Positions 7,991 through 17,285 of a stretch of 64,000 bases of DNA are shown piece after piece. This stretch comes from Chryseobacterium defluvii. GTDB lineage: Bacteria; Bacteroidota; Bacteroidia; Flavobacteriales; Weeksellaceae. Numbering within the stretch: the first letter of the stretch is position 1; the number at the start of each line of letters is the position of its first letter. The translations under genes were made by a program, and so were the position numbers. The notes under the pieces were generated by a model. That model saw only the letters and a list, made by a program, of their open reading frames with translations, had not been told where the DNA came from and ran no database searches. Location of the stretch: contig NZ_RBXB01000001.1 in the NCBI RefSeq assembly GCF_003634775.1, positions 1,380,997 to 1,444,996 on the forward strand, written 5' to 3'.

Positions 7991-9250
7991 ATGAATTTAA
8001 AATTACGACTTACCATCCTGAGCTTCCTTCAATTTTTTGTTTGGGGCGCATGGCTGATCACTATCGGAGTATATTGGTTCAGTACAAAACAATGGGGTGG
8101 TTCAGAATTTGGAGCTGTATTTTCCACACTTGGAATTTCATCGATCATCATGCCGGCTCTCACGGGAATTATTGCAGATCGTTGGATGAATGCAGAAAGA
8201 CTTTACGGCATCCTTCATATTTTATATGGAATTACATTGTTTTTTCTTCCTCAGGTTTCTGATCCTAATCAGTTTTTCTGGGTAATGCTGATTGCCATGT
8301 TTTTCTATATGCCCACGATTTCCTTATCCAACTCTATTGCCTATTATGTTCTTAAGAACAATGATTATGATGTGGTAAAAGTTTTCCCGCCAATCAGGGT
8401 ATGGGGAACCATAGGGTTTATTGTAGCCATGTGGATTACCAATCTTACGGATAATAAGGATTCTGGAAACCAGTTTTATATTGCGGCGTTATTTGCTATT
8501 CTTTTGGGAATTTATGCATTTACATTGCCCAAATGCCCGCCACAAAATACAATCCCTAAAAATGCCACAACATTAGAAAAATTAGGATTGAACGCCCTGT
8601 CATTATTCGGAAACGGGAAAATGGCTATGTTCTTCCTGTTTTCAATGTTTTTGGGAGCAGCCCTGCAATTAACCAATATGTACGGAGATGCATTTCTTTC
8701 GGATTTTGGTAAAATGCCACAATATGCAGACAGTTTGGTGGTGAAACGTTCAACATTGATTATGTCTATCTCCCAGGTTTCGGAGACATTGTTTATCCTG
8801 GCCATTCCATTCTTTTTGAAGAAATTCGGGATTAAAAAAGTAATGCTGATCTCTATGTTCGCCTGGGTATTGAGATTCGGATTCTTCGCGTATGGAGATC
8901 CGGAAGGATTTGGTCTGATTTTAATCATTCTTTCATGTATTGTATATGGAATGGCATTTGACTTTTTCAATATCTCAGGTTCTCTTTTCGTGGAAACGAA
9001 TACAGATTTTAAGATCCGCTCTTCTGCACAAGGCTTATTCATGATGATGACCAACGGTTTTGGAGCCATGATAGGAAGTTTGGTAAGCGGTTGGGTCATT
9101 CAGAACAATTTTACTTTACCCAACGGAGACAAAATGTGGCATGAGATCTGGCTGTATTTTGCAGCATATGCATTGATTATTGCTGTTCTATTTGCCATTT
9201 TCTTCAAACATAAGCATGATCCTAAAGAAGTAGTAAACGTAAATCATTAA
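7991..9250 (+). CDS. Nucleoside:H+ symporter family MFS permease
   Basis: 419-aa inner-membrane transporter with about 12 hydrophobic segments. The start MNLKLRLTILSFLQFFVWG, the following W-rich region and the loop GIIADRWMNAERLYG match the NupG/XapB nucleoside-symporter branch of the MFS. Later segments include FPPIRVWGTIGFI-like VFPPIRVWGTIGF and the RSSAQGLFMMMTNGFGAMIG helix typical of this family. It probably imports nucleosides with protons. The permease shares an operon with a nuclease-type gene, which fits nucleotide salvage, but that link is inference. Confidence 0.85.
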   Translation: MNLKLRLTILSFLQFFVWGAWLITIGVYWFSTKQWGGSEFGAVFSTLGISSIIMPALTGIIADRWMNAERLYGILHILYGITLFFLPQVSDPNQFFWVMLIAMFFYMPTISLSNSIAYYVLKNNDYDVVKVFPPIRVWGTIGFIVAMWITNLTDNKDSGNQFYIAALFAILLGIYAFTLPKCPPQNTIPKNATTLEKLGLNALSLFGNGKMAMFFLFSMFLGAALQLTNMYGDAFLSDFGKMPQYADSLVVKRSTLIMSISQVSETLFILAIPFFLKKFGIKKVMLISMFAWVLRFGFFAYGDPEGFGLILIILSCIVYGMAFDFFNISGSLFVETNTDFKIRSSAQGLFMMMTNGFGAMIGSLVSGWVIQNNFTLPNGDKMWHEIWLYFAAYALIIAVLFAIFFKHKHDPKEVVNVNH

Positions 9251-9277
9251 TTTTTTTTAGCTGATTATCAGTATATT

Positions 9278-9312
9278 AAATTGCATTTTTTTTAAAAAGT
9301 GCAATTTTTTTT
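9278..9312 (+). terminator. Terminator of the permease gene
   Basis: AAATTGCA at 9278-9285 pairs with TGCAATTT near 9300-9307, extended by a T/A stem, with a T-tract after. It separates the permease from the ECF sigma operon. Confidence 0.7.
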
Positions 9313-9320
9313 ATTTTACG

Positions 9321-9351
9321 GGCAACGTTTTTCAATTTTTATTGTCTTATC
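9321..9351 (+). promoter_or_regulatory. ECF-type promoter of the sigma factor operon
   Basis: GGCAAC at 9321-9326 and GTCTTATC at 9344-9351 are separated by 17 nt. The GGxAAC / GTC pattern is the classic ECF sigma -35/-10 form. The -10 box ends 15 nt before the sigma ATG, which fits autoregulation. The same pair occurs at 4077-4107. Confidence 0.7.
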
Positions 9352-9366
9352 TATAGAAACTGATTC

Positions 9367-9921
9367 ATGGAACACTTAGAAAAGAATTTTTTACTGGCTA
9401 AAAAACAGGACCGGAGAGGGCAGAAAGCTCTTTACGATATGTTTTCGGGTAAAATGCTCGCCATTGCGAATTCTTACACTAATAATATCCACGATGCAGA
9501 AGACATTCTGATGAATGCTTTCATGAAATGCTTCACTAAGATCGATGAATGCAGGGAATGGAAAAGCTTTCCGTTCTGGTTGAGGAAAATTGTGGTAAAC
9601 GATTCCATCAGTTTCATCCGGAAGAATAAAAATGTCCTCTACGTGGATATGGAAACCGTAGAAGAGGTATCCGATGATGATTTCGATGAACACTTTGGAG
9701 AAATTAATCTCGGAGAGATATTCTCTCAAATGCCCGTAGGATATAGACTGATCTTTAACTTGTATATTTTTGAAGAGAAAAAGCATCAGGAAATTGCAGA
9801 AATTTTGAATATTTCTGAAGGGACAAGCAAAAGCCAGTTGAGTAAAGCAAAAAAATGGCTTACCGATTATTTAAAGACCAAAAAAAATGAACAAAGAAAT
9901 ACTGAAACAGTTAAAATCTGA
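9367..9921 (+). CDS. ECF-type RNA polymerase sigma factor
   Basis: 184-aa group 4 sigma factor. Region 2 lies at about residues 25-95 (AIANSYTNNIHDAEDILMNA, WLRKIVVNDSISFIRK) and region 4 at about 115-170 (LPVGYRLIFNLYIFEEK-like segment, then HQEIAEILNISEGTSKSQLS, the helix-turn-helix that reads the -35 box). It heads an operon with a single-pass membrane protein and an envelope protein, the usual arrangement for an ECF system sensing the envelope. Its start lies 15 nt after an ECF-type promoter, so autoregulation is likely. It overlaps the next gene by 35 nt. Confidence 0.92.
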   Translation: MEHLEKNFLLAKKQDRRGQKALYDMFSGKMLAIANSYTNNIHDAEDILMNAFMKCFTKIDECREWKSFPFWLRKIVVNDSISFIRKNKNVLYVDMETVEEVSDDDFDEHFGEINLGEIFSQMPVGYRLIFNLYIFEEKKHQEIAEILNISEGTSKSQLSKAKKWLTDYLKTKKNEQRNTETVKI

Positions 9922-10633
9922 CTACGAAAAGCTTGAAATAAAGCCTTCTGCGGATCTTTGGGACAGAATCGACTCAATGGATCAAAAAACAGAGAAAGGG
10001 TCTGATTGGAGTCCTAAAGCACATTTCCAATGGTGGCAATATGCTGCAGCAGTATTGCTTTTAATTTCTGTGGGGACAATTATTTATTACAATATAAATA
10101 AAACGGAGCAGCACAATATCTTAAGCAGAATTCAAACGAATCAGATAAAAGAAAATTTGAAAGGGACTCAGGAAAAACAAAATGATGAAAATGTATTGCC
10201 TGATTCTAAAATCGCTGTGGATCTAAAACCTGAAATTGATAATACAAGCCAAAATAAAACTGCTGATTATTCAATTCGTCCGGATAAAAAAATAGGATAC
10301 ACCCAAAATATCACAATAAAACAAAATGGTGACCTCGATATTACTCCTGTTCAGGTGGCTTCTGATGATCATCAGATTAAGCATCCAGATGTTGTTTTAG
10401 AACCGGAAGAGAACACAGCTCCGGATAATAAGCTGGCTGTTTCCAGTGAAAAACCGGAAATAAAGAATACAAAATATATAAAAGCATCCGAGCTTCTTAC
10501 AGGAAGAGAATATGATAAAATACGTGGAAATCAGGAAACAACGTCGTACGGAAGAATAGATTTAAGAAGATTAAAACCTCATTTTTCACAAGTGGTGACC
10601 TTAGGAGTAACAGTACATTCAGACACAAAATAA
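9887..10633 (+). CDS. Probable anti-sigma factor, single-pass membrane protein
   Basis: 248 aa. Residues 1-45 are a short soluble N-terminus with the motif KPSADLWDRIDSMD, common in proteins paired with Bacteroidota ECF sigma factors. One membrane span covers about residues 49-68 (WWQYAAAVLLLISVGTIIYY). The remaining 180 residues are hydrophilic, low-complexity and predicted periplasmic, ending in a stretch rich in R, K and V. The ATG lies inside the sigma gene (35-nt overlap), so the two are translationally coupled. The anti-sigma role is inferred from context and topology; no zinc-binding HxxxCxxC motif is seen. Confidence 0.7.
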   Translation: MNKEILKQLKSDYEKLEIKPSADLWDRIDSMDQKTEKGSDWSPKAHFQWWQYAAAVLLLISVGTIIYYNINKTEQHNILSRIQTNQIKENLKGTQEKQNDENVLPDSKIAVDLKPEIDNTSQNKTADYSIRPDKKIGYTQNITIKQNGDLDITPVQVASDDHQIKHPDVVLEPEENTAPDNKLAVSSEKPEIKNTKYIKASELLTGREYDKIRGNQETTSYGRIDLRRLKPHFSQVVTLGVTVHSDTK

Positions 10634-10715
10634 TACAATCTTATTAATCAAAATATCAATTATTATCTGGTTTCTGGTAACCGGACAGCCCAAATAATAT
10701 TAAAAAAATAATACA

Positions 10716-11768
10716 ATGAAAAATACAATTTTACTATCTGCTTTGATGCTGACAGCTTCAGTGATGGCTTTTTCACAGGACAATAAATCTATCCGGCAAC
10801 AGCAGGAAAACTTAAACATGAGAGTCAATAGTTATACAGTAAAGATTGATAGTATCATATCCTCTGAAAAAAAGAAAATGAATGGGGAGCTGGATATCAT
10901 AGACAAAGATTTTAAAGAGGGGAAAATATCCGTGGAAGAAAAGAAAAGCCATTCTAATGAAATTGCTTTGAAATATGAAGCAATCATTAATGAAAAAGTG
11001 GATGCTGAAAAAGAGAGTTTTGAGGAGATCACAAGGGAAAGAGTTCGAAAATCTGTGCTGGGGAAAAGCGCCGATGAGAAAAAAAGTGAAATGAAAAACC
11101 TTCTGAATAGCATGGATGTTGTGGTGAGCGGCGGATATTTAAACCTTGCTGAAAAATCCAAGCCTTTTGATTTCTTTAACAAGCCGGAAGAAATCCGTTC
11201 CGCTTCATCTTTATCTTATCAATTAAGGTTTCAAATGCAGGTAGGGGCATACACGAGTCCTGTATTTCTAAACTTTGGATTAGGAGTGCGTACGGATATG
11301 TATAGCGCTAAGAAATCAACGGTTTTTGCCCAGGGTAACGAGAAATTGTTTATTACAGGATTTACCCCAAAAAAGCTGAAATATACCCAATTAAAAGCCG
11401 AATATCTTGAAATTCCCTTAGAAATGCAGTTTGTTCTCAATCCTAAATATGTGGAATATGATGGTGAAAAATTCCTGGATGACAGCAAAAGGCAGTGGAG
11501 AATAGGAGCAGGGATTTATGGTGGGGTAAAAATTGGCAGCAGGATAAAATACAAATATGAAAATGAAGAATCAGGTAAGAATGTATTCAGGCAAAGAGTG
11601 GAAAACGGTATGAATCCGTTCCTGTTTGGGGCAAAGCTGAGTATTGGGTACGGAGGAATCAGTTTATATGTGAAAAAAGATTTAACTCCTATTTTTAATG
11701 ATGATGCCTTGATGAATAACAAAAACGGATTACAGATAGGGCTGGAAGTATTTAATCTAACTTTCTGA
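10716..11768 (+). CDS. Outer-membrane beta-barrel-like protein of the ECF operon
   Basis: 350 aa with a signal peptide (residues 1-20, ending MAFSQ). Residues 20-130 are charged and helical, probably coiled coil, rich in K and E. Residues 135-350 alternate in short amphipathic strands (YQLRFQMQVGAYTSPVFLNF, LEIPLEMQFVLN, WRIGAGIYGGVKIG, GLQIGLEVFNLTF) and end in Phe, as in outer-membrane beta-barrels of the PorT type. It is the third gene after the ECF sigma factor and may be the envelope component monitored or controlled by it. No close function is recognised. Confidence 0.65.
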   Translation: MKNTILLSALMLTASVMAFSQDNKSIRQQQENLNMRVNSYTVKIDSIISSEKKKMNGELDIIDKDFKEGKISVEEKKSHSNEIALKYEAIINEKVDAEKESFEEITRERVRKSVLGKSADEKKSEMKNLLNSMDVVVSGGYLNLAEKSKPFDFFNKPEEIRSASSLSYQLRFQMQVGAYTSPVFLNFGLGVRTDMYSAKKSTVFAQGNEKLFITGFTPKKLKYTQLKAEYLEIPLEMQFVLNPKYVEYDGEKFLDDSKRQWRIGAGIYGGVKIGSRIKYKYENEESGKNVFRQRVENGMNPFLFGAKLSIGYGGISLYVKKDLTPIFNDDALMNNKNGLQIGLEVFNLTF

Positions 11769-11794
11769 TTTTCATAGAGATAATTTTGTTTCAG

Positions 11795-11821
11795 ACACAC
11801 TTTTCGGAGTGTGTTTTTTTT
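11795..11821 (+). terminator. Terminator of the ECF operon
   Basis: Stem ACACACT / AGTGTGT (11795-11801, 11808-11814) with loop TTTCGG, followed by a T-tract. Confidence 0.8.
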
Positions 11822-11844
11822 CGTATTTTGGCACTTTAAGAAAT

Positions 11845-12237
11845 ATGAAAAATATTCAGTTATTAGGATTATTATTAGTGGCTGTAGGAAGCTTTCTGCC
11901 GCTGGTTCATGTTCCCATCATCGGAAATTGGAATTATTGGAAACTGGATCACTATTTAGCTATTACCTGTTGGATTCTTTCCGTTTGCGTATTATTTGGT
12001 ATTGTAAATAATAGTGTGAAAATTGTCAGAACATTTGCCTTTCTGTTAATCGTTTTATTCATTTTTACTTTAGTGGCAGTTAAACTTCAATCTCTGGAAT
12101 ATTTCAGCTTTCTGCCTTTCAAATCCTGGAGAGAAGTCTTCGCAGGAGTGGTCAAGTTAAAATGGGGGTGGATTGTTGAATTCCTGGGAGCATTTTTAAT
12201 GCTTATACCGAATAATAAAAATAAAGCACAAATCTGA
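11845..12237 (+). CDS. Small four-span membrane protein
   Basis: 130 aa when started at the ATG at 11845; the frame is open from 11809 but that region overlaps the T-tract of the preceding terminator. Four hydrophobic segments are visible: about residues 4-22, 38-57, 62-82 and 108-124. No motif of a known transporter or enzyme is seen and I do not recognise the family. It lies alone between a terminator and the thiolase gene. Confidence 0.6.
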   Translation: MKNIQLLGLLLVAVGSFLPLVHVPIIGNWNYWKLDHYLAITCWILSVCVLFGIVNNSVKIVRTFAFLLIVLFIFTLVAVKLQSLEYFSFLPFKSWREVFAGVVKLKWGWIVEFLGAFLMLIPNNKNKAQI

Positions 12238-12329
12238 TCCAGCTTGGGCCAGACCTGAAAGTGATACAACAATAGAATATAAAAATGAAACCGCAAGGTT
12301 ACATGTGACTTAAAATTAAATATATAAAA

Positions 12330-13508
12330 ATGAAAGAAGTATTCATCGTTTCCGCAGTAAGAACTCCAATGGGAAGTTTTATGGGAAGTTTATCAACGGT
12401 TCCGGCTACAAAATTGGGAGCTGTTGCAGTAAAAGGCGCATTAGATAAAATTGGTCTTGATCCTAAAAATGTTCAGGAAATTTACATGGGGAACGTTTTA
12501 CAGGCTGGAGAAGGACAGGCTCCTGCTCGTCAGGCTGCTTTAGGAGCGGGACTTTCTGTTGAAACTCCTTCTACTACAATCAATAAAGTTTGTGCTTCAG
12601 GAATGAAAGCGGTAATGATGGCTGCACAATCCATCAAAGCCGGAGATGCGGAAGTAATTGTAGCAGGAGGTATGGAAAATATGTCTATGGTTCCTCATTA
12701 CTACAATGCAAGAGTAGCTACAAAGCTGGGGGATATCAAAATGCAGGACGGAATGGTTCTTGACGGATTGACAGACGTTTACAATAAAGTACATATGGGT
12801 GTTTGCGCAGAAAAATGTGCAACAGATTATAGCATTACAAGAGAAGATCAGGATAATTTCGCTATTGAATCTTACAAAAGATCCGCAAAAGCCTGGAGCG
12901 AAGGAAAATTCAGTAATGAAGTTGTTCCTGTTGAAATTCCTCAAAGAAAAGGAGAGCCTGTAATTTTTGCAGAAGATGAAGAATACAAAGCGGTAAACTT
13001 CGACAGGATTTCTACACTTCCGACAGTATTCAAGAAGGAAGAAGGTACAGTGACGGCTGCAAATGCATCTACCTTAAATGACGGTGCCTCTGCATTAATC
13101 CTTGTTTCTAAAGAAAAAATGGAAGAATTAGGACTTAAGCCTTTAGCAAGAATCGTTTCTTATGCTGATGCGGCTCAGGAACCTGAAAACTTTACAACAG
13201 CACCTGCAAAAGCTTTACCTATCGCTCTTAAAAAAGCAGGATTAGAGCTTTCTAATATCGATTTCTTTGAATTCAACGAAGCGTTCTCTGTAGTAGGATT
13301 GGCAAACAACAAAATCTTAGGATTGGATGCTTCTAAAGTAAATGTGAACGGAGGAGCTGTAGCATTAGGGCATCCACTGGGAAGTTCAGGTTCAAGGATT
13401 ATTGTTACACTAATCAACGTATTGAAGCAAAACAATGCAAAATACGGTGCTGCTGCTATCTGTAACGGTGGTGGTGGAGCTTCTGCTATTGTGATTGAAA
13501 ACTTATAA
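12330..13508 (+). CDS. Acetyl-CoA C-acyltransferase (thiolase)
   Basis: 392-aa type II thiolase, catalysing acetyl-CoA condensation or thiolytic cleavage of 3-ketoacyl-CoA. The acyl-accepting Cys88 is in [10 protein letters not shown], the His348 in [17 protein letters not shown], and the second Cys378 in [19 protein letters not shown] near residue 110 is also typical. In this organism it could serve the first step of the mevalonate pathway (a mevalonate kinase lies 3 kb downstream) or beta-oxidation with the etfBA product; sequence alone does not decide. A strong terminator follows. Confidence 0.94.
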   Translation: MKEVFIVSAVRTPMGSFMGSLSTVPATKLGAVAVKGALDKIGLDPKNVQEIYMGNVLQAGEGQAPARQAALGAGLSVETPSTTINKVCASGMKAVMMAAQSIKAGDAEVIVAGGMENMSMVPHYYNARVATKLGDIKMQDGMVLDGLTDVYNKVHMGVCAEKCATDYSITREDQDNFAIESYKRSAKAWSEGKFSNEVVPVEIPQRKGEPVIFAEDEEYKAVNFDRISTLPTVFKKEEGTVTAANASTLNDGASALILVSKEKMEELGLKPLARIVSYADAAQEPENFTTAPAKALPIALKKAGLELSNIDFFEFNEAFSVVGLANNKILGLDASKVNVNGGAVALGHPLGSSGSRIIVTLINVLKQNNAKYGAAAICNGGGGASAIVIENL

Positions 13509-13522
13509 AAAGCAACTCTTAT

Positions 13523-13564
13523 TATAAACAAAGGCCCGGAATACATTCCGGGCCTTTGTTTATA
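13523..13564 (+). terminator. Terminator of the thiolase gene
   Basis: A 20-bp perfect inverted repeat with arms 13523-13542 and 13545-13564 contains the GC-rich core GGCCCGGAAT / ATTCCGGGCC and has T residues in its 3-prime arm. Confidence 0.8.
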
Positions 13565-13736
13565 ATTCATATACGAAGAAAAATCTAAACAGGCATTTTC
13601 CCTGCTTATTTAAAATGCTGATCACATTCTGTATGTTATGAAAAGTTTAATTAAACAATAAAATTGAGCAGAAAGAAAATAAAACCCCCGAATATTCAGC
13701 GGTTTTTTTATTTTTGTGCTACTAATATTATTTGAA

Positions 13737-15228
13737 ATGTCTGAAATTGAGAATCAACAGCCTCAGAATATAAAGAATAATCCAAAGATTATGAAAGCCT
13801 GGGCTGTCTACGACTGGGCCAATTCAGTATACTCGCTGGTTATTACTTCTACTATTTTTCCTATTTATTACTCTATTCTTACCACAGCATATGAAAAGAA
13901 AGAATATGTGGCAGAAACCAAACAGTGGATTGATGTTCCGGTAAGACATATGATCAAGATATTTGGGGAAAAATATCAGCCGGATGCGGTATATGGATAT
14001 TCTTTAACGATTTCTTTCTTCATCGTTGTTTTACTGTCTCCATTCCTTTCTTCTTTAGCAGATACCATTGGAAACAAAAAATCATTCCTGCAATTTTTCT
14101 GCTATCTGGGGGCAACTTCATGTATGGGATTGGCAATGTTTACAGGAATGCACAACGTATTTCTGGGGCTTCTGTTCAGTATCACAGCCAGTGTAGGGTT
14201 TTGGGGAAGCTTAGTGTTCTATAATTCCTTTTTACCGGATATTGCGACACGGGATAAACAGGATGCACTGTCGGCAAGAGGGTATGTTTACGGATATATT
14301 GGTTCGGTAGTATTGGTTGTCATTTGTCTACTGCTGATTCAGGTTTTTGCCAAAGGAGCAGCACAACAGCTGTTGTTTACGAGAATCAGTTTCTTATTGA
14401 CCGGAGCCTGGTGGTTCGGTTTCTCACAATATACGTTCAAACATTTGCCACAATTTGGGGATGTTAAAGATAAGCTTCCAAAAGATCTGGTTCTTCTGAA
14501 CTACAAAAACATCTTCAAAAAACATGAAGAGCAGGGAGGCTTTTTTGAAGTTTTAAAAGACAATTTGAGCTTCTATAAAGATATTGCTAAAGGAAAGCTT
14601 CCATGAATTATTTAAAGTAGGAAATGAGTTGTTTAAAGACAGAAACCTAAAATTCTTTTTATCCAGCTTTTTCTTCTACAGTGTAGGAATGCAGACCATC
14701 TTTTTAATGGCAACCTTATTTGGAAAAAGTGAAATCAACCTTGCTCAGGATAAGCTGATCGGCACTCTTTTGGTCATTCAGATCGAAGCAATTATCGGAG
14801 CGGTGATATTCTCAAGGTTATCAAGGAAAATAGGAAACAAAAACGTTATTTCTATAGCCATTGTATTATGGATTATTGCCTGTATCTGGGCCTATTTCCT
14901 GAATAAAGAAAATCCTACGGTTGAATATCAGTTTTACGGTGTTGCAGCAGTAGTAGGTTTAGTAATGGGAGGGCTTCAGGCCATGTCAAGATCTACCTAT
15001 TCCAAATTGCTTCCTGAAGATTCTATGGAAAACACTACGTTCTTTAGTTTCTATGACGTACTGGAAAAGATTGCCATCATTATCGGGACGTTCATCTTTG
15101 CTACACTGATCGAGCATTTTAATAATATGCGTATTGCTGCGCTTTCCATGACACTGTTCTTCGGAACCGGATTAATACTTGTTCGATTCCTGAAAATCAA
15201 TATGCTGAAAGACAGGGATACCCTATAA
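13737..15228 (+). pseudogene. UMF1-type MFS transporter, split by a +1 frameshift
   Basis: Two adjoining frames together encode one MFS transporter of about 497 aa, related to the Atg22/UMF1 family. The first part starts at ATG 13737 (MSEIENQQPQ; KAWAVYDWANSVYSLVITS is the family signature) and runs to a stop at 14604-14606. The second part is readable from about 14584 (KESFHELFKVGNELFKD) to 15228. The frames join if one G is removed from the AAAGGAAAG context near 14590-14600. Both halves are otherwise intact and well conserved in style, so the lesion is either very recent or a sequencing error. The frame is also open upstream to a GTG at 13716, but ATG 13737 is the natural start. Confidence 0.85.
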
Positions 15229-15233
15229 GCTTC

Positions 15234-15259
15234 AAGACGTTAGAAATAACGTCTTTTTT
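15234..15259 (+). terminator. Terminator of the UMF1-type gene
   Basis: Stem AAGACGTTA / TAACGTCTT (15234-15242, 15247-15255), loop GAAA, then a run of T. Confidence 0.85.
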
Positions 15260-15325
15260 AGGGCGGCAATACGTAAAATATGTATATTTCGGTCTGAATT
15301 TTGCTAATATTCAGCTGAATAATTT

Positions 15326-15333
15326 TAACTTTG
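15326..15333 (+). promoter_or_regulatory. TAACTTTG -7 box of the mevalonate kinase gene
   Basis: TAACTTTG matches TAnnTTTG, with TTTG about 22 nt upstream near 15300. Because this box contains the upstream TTG codon at 15331, that codon cannot be the start, which supports ATG 15355. Confidence 0.55.
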
Positions 15334-15354
15334 CAAAAAAGATTTATTAAGTCA

Positions 15355-16281
15355 ATGACAAACCCTTTATTTTACGCCAAAATTCTTTTGTTCGGAGAAT
15401 ACGGAATCATCGAAGATTCCCAAGGTTTGACATTACCTTATAGTTTCTATAAAGGTACCCTCAAGTTTTCATCATTGGATTCCGAATTTGAAAAGAAATC
15501 TAATGAACATCTGATCAAATATGCAGATTATCTGACTGATCTTGAACTTCCTCAAGGTTTTGAACTGAATGTTTCCAGATTCAAGGAAGAAATTGCTGAA
15601 GGATTATTCTTCGACAGCAACATTCCACAGGGATATGGAGTAGGCAGCTCCGGAGCGTTAGTAGCTGCTATTTTCGAACGCTATTCAGTTACGAAGCGTC
15701 ATCCTGAGAATATTTCCAAGGACGAGCTTAAAAGCCTTAGAAAAGTCTTCGGCTTAATGGAAAGCTATTTCCACGGAAGAAGCTCCGGAATAGATCCTCT
15801 TATCTGCTACATGAACCTGCCTATCCTTATCGAAAATAAAGAAAGCGTAGATAAAGTAGCCATTCCTAAAAGCGAAGAAGGAAAAGGAGCTATTTTCTTA
15901 ATTGATTCAGGAATGACAGGGGAAACCGGACCTATGGTTCAGATTTTCTTTGAAAAAATGAAAACAGAAGGTTTCCGCAAAACATTGAAAGAAGAGTTTA
16001 TCCGTTATAATAATGCTTGTATTGAGGCATTCCTTAAAAAAGATATGAATCCTTTCTTCAGAAACCTGAAAAAGCTTTCTCACTGGGCGTATGAACATTT
16101 CCGTCCGATGATCCCCGAAAGTCTTTTCAACGTTTGGAAAAAAGGTCTGGACTCCAATGCATATTACCTGAAGCTCTGCGGAAGCGGTGGAGGTGGTTAT
16201 ATCTTAGGATTCACCAAAGACTATGAAAAAGCTGAAAAAATGCTTGATGGTTTCCATAAAGAAGTGATTTACAGATTTTAA
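15355..16281 (+). CDS. GHMP kinase, probable mevalonate kinase
   Basis: 308-aa GHMP-superfamily kinase. The ATP-binding loop PQGYGVGSSGALVAAI is at residues 91-106, YFHGRSSGIDPLICYMN near 145 is the mevalonate-kinase-like motif 1 region, and KLCGSGGGGYILGF near 280 is motif 3. FYAKILLFGEYG opens the protein, as in mevalonate kinases. It would phosphorylate mevalonate for isoprenoid synthesis. It is followed 11 nt later by a UbiA-type prenyltransferase, which fits an isoprenoid operon; mevalonate-pathway use is usual in Flavobacteriia. Confidence 0.85.
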   Translation: MTNPLFYAKILLFGEYGIIEDSQGLTLPYSFYKGTLKFSSLDSEFEKKSNEHLIKYADYLTDLELPQGFELNVSRFKEEIAEGLFFDSNIPQGYGVGSSGALVAAIFERYSVTKRHPENISKDELKSLRKVFGLMESYFHGRSSGIDPLICYMNLPILIENKESVDKVAIPKSEEGKGAIFLIDSGMTGETGPMVQIFFEKMKTEGFRKTLKEEFIRYNNACIEAFLKKDMNPFFRNLKKLSHWAYEHFRPMIPESLFNVWKKGLDSNAYYLKLCGSGGGGYILGFTKDYEKAEKMLDGFHKEVIYRF

Positions 16282-16292
16282 TTGGGTTGGAA

Positions 16293-17222
16293 ATGAATTC
16301 TGAAAAAGAAAATTTACAATCCCAGAATATTGCTTCCAAATCTCTATTTTACAGATTTTCACAATTCGTGGGCTTTCTCTTAGGCGCTCGTGTTTTTGTA
16401 GCGGTCTTACTTACTTTTGCCCTATATGTTTCTACTTTCTTTCTTTTTAATCAGGAAGAGAGCCTTAGAAATTTTGTTTTCGATTTTAAAGTCCACGGAA
16501 TTATTTTCTGCACTGTTTTATGTATTCTGGCGGGTGGAATCATCAACCAGTTTTATGATTTTGAAAAAGACCACATCGTAAAACCATTCAGAACCAGAAT
16601 TCAAAGCTTTATCAAGCAGAAATATTTCCTCTACGCCTATCTAACATTGAGTATAACCTCTCTCGGGGTAGCATGGATGATTTCCTATAGAGTATTTATT
16701 TTCTTTTTAATCTATCAGTTTTTCATGTGGTACTACAGCCATAAGCTGAGCCGGATTTTAATTGTGAATAATCTGACCTTTGTCAGCCTTACTCTATATC
16801 CTTTCTTCGGAATGATGGTATATTACGAAACCTTTTCAATGAAAGTTTTCTTAATGGCCATTTTTCTTTTTCTGATGCTTTTATGTATTGATATTGCCAA
16901 AGATACTCTTACTAAAAGCGTAGATAAAGCCTTTGGTTATACCACGATTCCCAATTATTTTAAAGGAAAAACTACCAAATTGATCCTTATTTCACTTCTC
17001 ATGATTGCAATGGCTGTTTCTATGAAAATCATTGTCAGAACAAATGTTTGGGGATTTATGAGCGATTACTTTGCAGTAGGCTTGTTTGTGTTTATTTCCT
17101 GTATCTATTTTCTGCTGAATGATTCAAGGAGAAGCAAATTCATTACGCTGAATATTCTCAGATTATGGGTTTTTATCGGGATAATTGCCATGCTTTTGAA
17201 CGGGATTGAAAGTAAATTATAG
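16293..17222 (+). CDS. UbiA family prenyltransferase
   Basis: 309-aa integral membrane enzyme with about 8-9 membrane segments. The two Mg-prenyl-diphosphate motifs of the UbiA superfamily are present: NQFYDFEKD (Asn85, Asp89, Asp93) and DIAKD (Asp199, Asp203). The family includes geranylgeranylglycerol-phosphate geranylgeranyltransferase-like proteins, which is how Flavobacteriia homologues next to mevalonate kinase are usually named; the substrate here is not certain. ATG 16293 is preferred over the TTG at 16287. It is distinct from the menA product at 40.7 kb. Confidence 0.82.
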   Translation: MNSEKENLQSQNIASKSLFYRFSQFVGFLLGARVFVAVLLTFALYVSTFFLFNQEESLRNFVFDFKVHGIIFCTVLCILAGGIINQFYDFEKDHIVKPFRTRIQSFIKQKYFLYAYLTLSITSLGVAWMISYRVFIFFLIYQFFMWYYSHKLSRILIVNNLTFVSLTLYPFFGMMVYYETFSMKVFLMAIFLFLMLLCIDIAKDTLTKSVDKAFGYTTIPNYFKGKTTKLILISLLMIAMAVSMKIIVRTNVWGFMSDYFAVGLFVFISCIYFLLNDSRRSKFITLNILRLWVFIGIIAMLLNGIESKL

Positions 17223-17254
17223 AAAATATTCTTTTAAAACAAAGAGGTTATTAT

Positions 17255-17262
17255 TACCTTTG
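17255..17262 (+). promoter_or_regulatory. TACCTTTG -7 box of the proline dehydrogenase gene
   Basis: TACCTTTG fits the Bacteroidota -7 consensus and lies 23 nt before the ATG at 17286. Confidence 0.55.
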
Positions 17263-17285
17263 CACAACTAATTTAATAAAAAGGA

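Noticed and set aside
8512..9099. 195-codon minus-strand open frame inside the nucleoside permease
   Set aside because: Shadow of the permease gene; the plus-strand frame has strong family motifs across the same bases.
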